In this document: one piece after another, positions 59,475-64,000 of the stretch
Numbering within the stretch: position 1 is the first letter of the stretch
Layout of the letters: each line of letters begins with the position of its first letter
Assembly: GCA_963777095.1 (NCBI GenBank)
Contig: CAVZOY010000003.1
Location: forward strand, 310,001 to 374,000
Length of the DNA: 64,000 nucleotides
Reading direction: 5' to 3'
Source: CAVZOY01 sp963777095
GTDB lineage: Bacteria; Actinomycetota; Actinomycetes; Mycobacteriales; Geodermatophilaceae
Notes under the pieces: generated by a model
Database searches by the model: none
What the model was told of the DNA's origin: nothing
What the model saw: only the letters and a program-made list of their open reading frames with translations
Program-made: the position numbers and the translations under genes

Positions 59475-62075
59475 TCAGACCACGCGCAGCAGCGGGCCCT
59501 TGCTGGACCGCGGCGCGCCCGGACCGGGGTCGCCGGTCAGCAGCTCCAGCGCCGCCTCGGCGTCGACCGGCCGGGAGAACAGGTAGCCCTGGCCCAGGTC
59601 GCAGCCCAGCGCGGTGACGAAGGTCTGCTGGTCGTGCGTCTCGATGCCCTCGGCCACGGTGAGCAGGCCCAGCGTGCCGGCGAGCTCCACGATCGCGCGG
59701 GTGATCACGTCGTCGTGCTCGTCGCGGCCGAGGCCGTCGACGAACTCGCGGGCGATCTTGAGCATGTCGATGGGGAACCGCCGCAGGTAGGCCAGCGACG
59801 AGTAGCCGGTGCCGAAGTCGTCGATAGCGATGCGGACGCCGAGCGCCTTGAGCTGCCACAGCGTGGCCGCCGCCGCCTCGCGGTCCTGCATGAGGACGGT
59901 CTCGGTGATCTCGAGGACCAGCCGCTTGGCGTCGAGGTCGGCCTCGGCGAGGGCGTCGGTGACCACGTCGACGATGCCCGGGTCGGCCAGCTGACGCGCC
60001 GACAGGTTCACCGTCACGGTCAGCGGGCGGGTGTCGTCGACCGCGGCCCAGCGCGCCGCCTGGCGGCAGGCGTCGCGGAGGACGAGCTCGCCGATCTCGA
60101 CGATCAGACCGGTCTCCTCGGCCAGGCCGATGAAGGAGTCCGGGCCGCGCAGGCCGTCCGGGTGCTGCCAGCGGACCAGCGCCTCGGCGCCGGTCGCCCG
60201 GCCGGTACGCAGGTTCACCAGCGGCTGGAAGAAGGTGACCAGCTCGCCACGCTCGATCGCGCCGGCCAGGTCGGCGGCGGCGTCCTCGCGGGCCGACGTC
60301 GGGTCGCCCATGCCGTCCTCGAAGTAGATCGAGCCACCGCCGCCGCGCTTGGCGGCGTACATCGCGATGTCGGCCTGGCGGATCAGGCTGTCGGCGTCGG
60401 CGATGCCGGTGGCGCCGAGGGCGATGCCGATGCTGGCGCCGATCCGGGCCAGCCGGCCCTCACCGAGGTCGACGGGGACGTCGAACTGCGCGCGGACCCG
60501 GTCGACGATGCGGTCGACGTCGTGGGTGTCCAGCGGGCCGCCGAGCAGCACGGCGAACTCGTCACCGCCCAGGCGCGCGGCGGTGTCGGCCGGGCGCAGG
60601 CAGTTGCGCAGCCGGTGGGCGATGGTGCGCAGCACCATGTCACCGATGTCGTGGCCGTACTCGTCGTTGACCGGCTTGAAGCCGTCGAGGTCGAGGTAGA
60701 GGACGGCGGGCCAGGCGGAGCTGCGAGCCGCGACCTCGACCGCCTGGCGCGCGCGGTCCAGGAACAGCACGCGGTTCGGCAGGCCGGTCAGCGAGTCGTG
60801 CAGCGTCTGGTGGCGCAGCTGCTCCTTGAGGTCGGTGACCTGACGGAGCGAGTCCTCGAGCCGGCCACGCTCCAGGGAGGTGGCCACATGCCGGCCGAAG
60901 GTCTCGAGCAGGGCGAGGTCGCTGCGGTTGAACGTGCTGCCGGCGCCGGTGCGTCCGGCGATCATCAGCAGACCGTGCACGCGGTCCTCGGTGCGCAGCG
61001 CGGCGACCATCGCGTCCTTGTAGCCGCGCTCGGCGGCATAGCCGTTCAACGGTCCGCCGCGGCCGGTGCCGGCGCGGGCGATGAGCGAGCCGTGCGCGGT
61101 GGCCAGTCGGACGAGCCGCTGCCGCCCGAGGTCCTCCTGGGCGGGGGCCATGAGCTGCGGCTCGGCGCCCTCCTGGCTGCTGCTCACGGTGGCGCCGCCG
61201 GAGCCGTTGACCAGGACGAGCTCGGCGAGCTCGGCGTGGAAGGCGGTGCGTGCGGAGGTGAGGAAGTCGCCCAGGGCCGCGTCGACGTCGCCCCCGTGGA
61301 GCAGCGAGGTCACCTCGTGCAGCAGCTTGAGGTTCTCCTGCTGTTCCCGGGCGCGGGTGTAGGCGCGGTAGGCGCCGATGACGAGGAGCGTCGGCACCAT
61401 GAGGAGGCCCAGCGCCGCGGGGTCGCCCACGGCGGTGCGGGTCATGACCACGCCGACCGCGGCCGCGCCGATCGTGAAGGGCAGCGAGAAGCCGAGCATG
61501 CCGATCAGTGGCTGGATGTCGGCGTGACCGGTGGAGAGGGTCATGACGGCGAAGATGGTCATCGAGGCCGTCATGGTGGCGACGGCGACGGCCAGCAGCT
61601 GGCCGATCCACGCCCAGTCCGGGCCGACGACGGACGCCGTCGTGGAGAAGACCAGCACCGCCACGCAGCTCGCCAGGGCGAACTGCGCGGTGTTGAACGC
61701 CAGCTTGAGGCCGCGCTGGCGGCGGTAGACGACCAGGCTGACCGCGGTACCCGCGACCTGGGCGAGCACGAGGTGCTCGGGTGCGGCGAGGACCAGCCCG
61801 GCGGCCAGGACGAGGTCGCTGATGGAGAAGGTGTGCGACTCCCGCTTCCACTGGACGTGGACGATCAGCACCTCGCTGATCGCGAAAGCCGCCGCCCACA
61901 GCACCCACGGCAGGTTCAGGGCCGTGGGTGCCGGAGGCAGAGGCGCGACGACGATGACGAACAGGGTCACCGCAGCCGCGGCAACCACCCCCGTGAGCAG
62001 CGCGATCTTCTGGGTCACGCCCAGGCGAAGGCGCCGGAGGCCGGCGAAGCCGCTGTTCGTCATCGTCGTCGTCAT
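59475..62075 (-). CDS. Membrane-anchored GGDEF-EAL protein (c-di-GMP turnover) with GAF domain
   Basis: 866 aa. Residues ~20-235 hold about seven membrane helices (an MASE-like sensor), then a GAF domain (~250-400, LLHEVTSLLHGGDVD; ALLETFGRHVATSLERGRL), GGDEF with active motif RLGGDEFAVLLGG (~502-512), and EAL with GAEALVRWQHPDG (~629-640), TVNLSARQL, EITETVLM, IDDFGTGYSSLAYLRRFP and AEGIETHDQQ. Both cyclase and phosphodiesterase motifs look intact, so it could synthesise or hydrolyse c-di-GMP. It starts 4 nt after the subtilase stop, likely one operon. Confidence 0.9.
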   Translation of the reverse strand: MTTTMTNSGFAGLRRLRLGVTQKIALLTGVVAAAAVTLFVIVVAPLPPAPTALNLPWVLWAAAFAISEVLIVHVQWKRESHTFSISDLVLAAGLVLAAPEHLVLAQVAGTAVSLVVYRRQRGLKLAFNTAQFALASCVAVLVFSTTASVVGPDWAWIGQLLAVAVATMTASMTIFAVMTLSTGHADIQPLIGMLGFSLPFTIGAAAVGVVMTRTAVGDPAALGLLMVPTLLVIGAYRAYTRAREQQENLKLLHEVTSLLHGGDVDAALGDFLTSARTAFHAELAELVLVNGSGGATVSSSQEGAEPQLMAPAQEDLGRQRLVRLATAHGSLIARAGTGRGGPLNGYAAERGYKDAMVAALRTEDRVHGLLMIAGRTGAGSTFNRSDLALLETFGRHVATSLERGRLEDSLRQVTDLKEQLRHQTLHDSLTGLPNRVLFLDRARQAVEVAARSSAWPAVLYLDLDGFKPVNDEYGHDIGDMVLRTIAHRLRNCLRPADTAARLGGDEFAVLLGGPLDTHDVDRIVDRVRAQFDVPVDLGEGRLARIGASIGIALGATGIADADSLIRQADIAMYAAKRGGGGSIYFEDGMGDPTSAREDAAADLAGAIERGELVTFFQPLVNLRTGRATGAEALVRWQHPDGLRGPDSFIGLAEETGLIVEIGELVLRDACRQAARWAAVDDTRPLTVTVNLSARQLADPGIVDVVTDALAEADLDAKRLVLEITETVLMQDREAAAATLWQLKALGVRIAIDDFGTGYSSLAYLRRFPIDMLKIAREFVDGLGRDEHDDVITRAIVELAGTLGLLTVAEGIETHDQQTFVTALGCDLGQGYLFSRPVDAEAALELLTGDPGPGAPRSSKGPLLRVV

Positions 62076-62079
62076 CGGA

Positions 62080-63900
62080 TCAGCGCCAGGCCAGCCCGTT
62101 CCAGGAGAGGCCGTTCCAGGACAGCCCCTTCCAGGCGAGGCCGTTCCAGGACAGGCCCTTCCAGGCGAGGCCGTTCCAGGACAGGCCCTTCCAGGCGAGG
62201 CCGTTCCAGGACAGGCCCTTCCAGGCAAGCCCCTTCCAGGCGAGGCCCTTCCATGCCAGGCCCTTCCACGCCAGGCCCTTCCACGCGAGCCCCTCGAGGG
62301 CGGCATCGCTGGCCTGCGGGTTGCGCATGGCGTCGGCGAACGCGAGGGCGTCGAACCGGTGACCGGTGAACGTCATCTCGCCACGCAGCTGCGCGCCGTT
62401 GTGCTCCACCACGGCCGTGCCGCGTGCCTTGTCCAGCGAACCCAGACCCGTCGCCCGCGGCCAGGACTGCACCGCGTCCGGGGTGGGAGCGACGGTCGCT
62501 GCCGCGAGGTCCACCAGACCCGCGCCCTGCGCGACGGCGTCAGCCGCCGGCAGCTTGCGGGCGGTGCCCGTGAGCAGCGCCTTCACCTGGTCCGGCGTGA
62601 GCTCCGGCCGCTGCTCGAGGAGCAGGGCCGCAGCGCCGGAGACCACCGCGGCCGCATGCGACGTGCCGGAGCCGCGGAAGAACCGCTCCCCGACCCGCGC
62701 ATCCGGGTAGCTGGCGTCCAGGTAGGAGTTCGGCACCCGGAGCCCGACGACGGACTGGCCGGGGGCCACCACGTCGACACCGCGCTCGGCGTCACCGACC
62801 GCCGACCACGCGGGGACGGTGTCGTCCTCCGTGGTCGCCGTCCCCTGCCCGTCCGAACCGCCGACGGCGATCAGGTACGGGTCGTAGGCGGGGTTGTCGA
62901 GCTTGGCGGTGCCGCTGCCGCTGTTGCCGGCGGAGACCACGACGACGATGCCCTGGTGCCACGCCTGCTCCGCGGCGAACGCCAACGGGTCCAGCTGGTA
63001 GCTCTGGACACCGTCGGTGCCGAGGGACAGGTTCACGACCCGGATGTTCATCCCGGCCGCGTTCTTGTTCCGGATCACCCAGTCGATCGCGGCGATCGCC
63101 TGCGAGACGTCGGTACGACCCACGGCGTCAGCGACCTTGATGCTGACGATGCGGGCGTCCGGGGCCACGCCGACGAACGAGCCGCTCGACGAGCTGTCCA
63201 CCGTGGCGGGGGCAGCGTCGTCGCGGCCGGCGATGATGCCGGCCATGACCGTGCCGTGACCGTAGGTGTCCAGCGTCGACACCGGGCTCGCGACGCAGCT
63301 CAGCGGTCCGAGCGGGCAGTCCTGGGCCTCGAACGACAGGTCCGGACCCTGGATCACCTTGCCGGCGCTGCGCAGGCCGTCCACCGGGGCGATGCCCGAG
63401 TCGATGACCGCCACGTCCACGCCGGCGCCGGTGTACCCGGCGTCCCACATGGTCGAGGCGCCGGTCATCTCGTGCGTGATCCGACGCAGCGAACCCGGCT
63501 GGCCGGCCTGCTGGTCGACCTCCGTGCTCGACAGCGTCAGCGCCGCGTTCTCGGTGACGTCCTTGACGCCGGACGCGGCCCGGAGCGCGCCGAGCCGGTT
63601 ACCCGGCAGGGTGGCCTCGAAGCCGCTGATGACGTCCAGGGAGCGGACGACGCTGCCGCCGAGGGCGGCCACCGCGCGTTCGGGCGCGTTCCCGGAGCCC
63701 GGGAGCTCCTGGACGATCACCGAGATCGGATCGGCCTGGACCGGAGCGGTCGACGCCCCGGCCGGGGAGGCTATCCCGGCGATCAGGGCCGCCGCGGCGG
63801 CCACGGTGAGAGCCCGGCCGGCGGCCCGGGGCGGTCCACCCCAGGTCACCCCGAATCCGGGCGCGGACGCGGGACCCAGCCCCGCGCGGGATTCCTTCAT
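62080..63900 (-). CDS. S8 family serine peptidase (subtilase) with C-terminal Trp pentapeptide repeats
   Basis: 606 aa. Signal peptide ~1-50 (RALTVAAAAALIAGIASPAGAS), an N-terminal inhibitor-like propeptide (~60-125, ISVIVQELPGSGNAPERAVAAL), then the subtilisin fold: Asp167 (VAVIDSGIAP), His215 (DTYGHGTVMAG), Asn326 (VVSAGNSGSG) and catalytic Ser414 (GSGTSHAAAVVSG). The last 70 residues (537-606) are 14 pentapeptide repeats GL[A/S]W[K/N/R]. A secreted protease. Its gene ends 4 nt before the GGDEF-EAL gene on the same strand. The ATG at 63900 is favoured; an in-frame GTG at 63936 would extend the start. Confidence 0.9.
   Translation of the reverse strand: MKESRAGLGPASAPGFGVTWGGPPRAAGRALTVAAAAALIAGIASPAGASTAPVQADPISVIVQELPGSGNAPERAVAALGGSVVRSLDVISGFEATLPGNRLGALRAASGVKDVTENAALTLSSTEVDQQAGQPGSLRRITHEMTGASTMWDAGYTGAGVDVAVIDSGIAPVDGLRSAGKVIQGPDLSFEAQDCPLGPLSCVASPVSTLDTYGHGTVMAGIIAGRDDAAPATVDSSSSGSFVGVAPDARIVSIKVADAVGRTDVSQAIAAIDWVIRNKNAAGMNIRVVNLSLGTDGVQSYQLDPLAFAAEQAWHQGIVVVVSAGNSGSGTAKLDNPAYDPYLIAVGGSDGQGTATTEDDTVPAWSAVGDAERGVDVVAPGQSVVGLRVPNSYLDASYPDARVGERFFRGSGTSHAAAVVSGAAALLLEQRPELTPDQVKALLTGTARKLPAADAVAQGAGLVDLAAATVAPTPDAVQSWPRATGLGSLDKARGTAVVEHNGAQLRGEMTFTGHRFDALAFADAMRNPQASDAALEGLAWKGLAWKGLAWKGLAWKGLAWKGLSWNGLAWKGLSWNGLAWKGLSWNGLAWKGLSWNGLSWNGLAWR
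62083..62292 (-). repeat. Tandem 15/30-bp repeat array encoding the subtilase tail
   Basis: 14 near-identical 15-bp units in a row, arranged partly as a 30-bp super-repeat (plus-strand TTCCAGGCGAGGCCG then TTCCAGGACAGGCCC). High identity suggests recent expansion or concerted change, and length variation between strains is likely. It translates to GLAWKGLSWN units. Confidence 0.9.
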
Positions 63901-64000
63901 GTGGAACCTGCACTTCCTTGTGTCGTCTCGAAGCACATCCGTGTGCCTTGACGGTGCCTATTCGGCATCTGGCCCGATCTGCTGTACGGGCCGTCGCCCC
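63901..64000. other. Upstream region of the subtilase gene
   Basis: 100 nt to the window edge. It contains AAGGAAG about 14 nt before the ATG on the minus strand and an AT-rich GAATAG segment around 63957-63962 that could be a -10 box. No gene is seen. Confidence 0.3.

Noticed and set aside
62083..62292. CRISPR-like array
   Set aside because: Regular 15/30-bp repeats have no unique spacers and translate to a protein repeat inside the subtilase gene.
63900..63936. Subtilase start at GTG 63936
   Set aside because: It adds a hydrophilic VLRDDTRKCRFH stretch before the signal peptide; the ATG at 63900 gives the more usual signal sequence.

Overview
The window is high-GC actinobacterial DNA. Starts are often GTG, genes are packed with GTGA/ATGA overlaps, and many genes have a TANNNT-type -10 box only 6-7 nt before the start codon, the arrangement of leaderless transcripts. 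Gene content (an M. tuberculosis-like clpS/mec/cysO/cysM/murI/rph/rdgB neighbourhood, DUF2017, CtaG-like and aa3 oxidase genes, a phenylacetate cluster) and protein style suggest the Frankiales/Geodermatophilales side of the phylum (Blastococcus/Geodermatophilus/Modestobacter-like). That placement is inference from pattern recognition; no database search was run.

Layout. 1-9.3 kb: small redox and accessory genes (F420/DDN-like reductase, DHFR-like, HTH_42/AlkZ-like protein, methyltransferase, ABC-F ATPase, PLP aldolase, ALO-type oxidase, zinc alcohol dehydrogenase). 9.3-20.6 kb: an M23 peptidase with a histone-H1-like tail, a cation diffusion facilitator, a CtaG-like protein, DHA2 exporter, phosphoesterase-MFS-rlmA operon, ctaD and serB. 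20.6-33.2 kb: NAD salvage (pncB-pncA) divergent from clpS-DUF2017, then the CysO-dependent cysteine pathway (mec, cysO, cysM), a BKACE gene, murI, an Rv1339-like MBL protein, a LigD-type polymerase domain, LtrA, Bcp, YjbQ, rph and rdgB. 33.2-49.9 kb: mixed accessory genes, one tRNA-Leu(UAG), two c-di-GMP/TetR-type regulatory units, a STAS/AAA+ divergent pair, an ArsR-like regulator with MFS, and an arginine-deiminase-superfamily enzyme beside an orphan ABC ATPase. 49.9-58.8 kb: a phenylacetate degradation cluster (paaZ, TetR regulator, paaK diverging from paaABCDE). 58.8-63.9 kb: idi, a membrane GGDEF-EAL protein and a subtilase with 14 C-terminal tryptophan pentapeptide repeats.

Two features stand out. 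First, at least a dozen genes, including paaA, paaC, the ABC-F ATPase, a CDF transporter and the Rv1339-like gene, are each broken by single-base indels, mostly one extra C or G. The spread through conserved genes points to residual sequencing or assembly error; these genes are annotated across the break. Second, intergenic spaces hold several palindromic elements. Two families have two copies each in the window (13.0/58.8 kb and 19.2/24.3 kb), and there are further single long inverted repeats. The best candidates for undescribed biology are these palindromic elements, the repeat-tailed subtilase coupled to a c-di-GMP protein, the STAS/AAA+ pair, and the orphan ATPase beside a guanidine-modifying enzyme.
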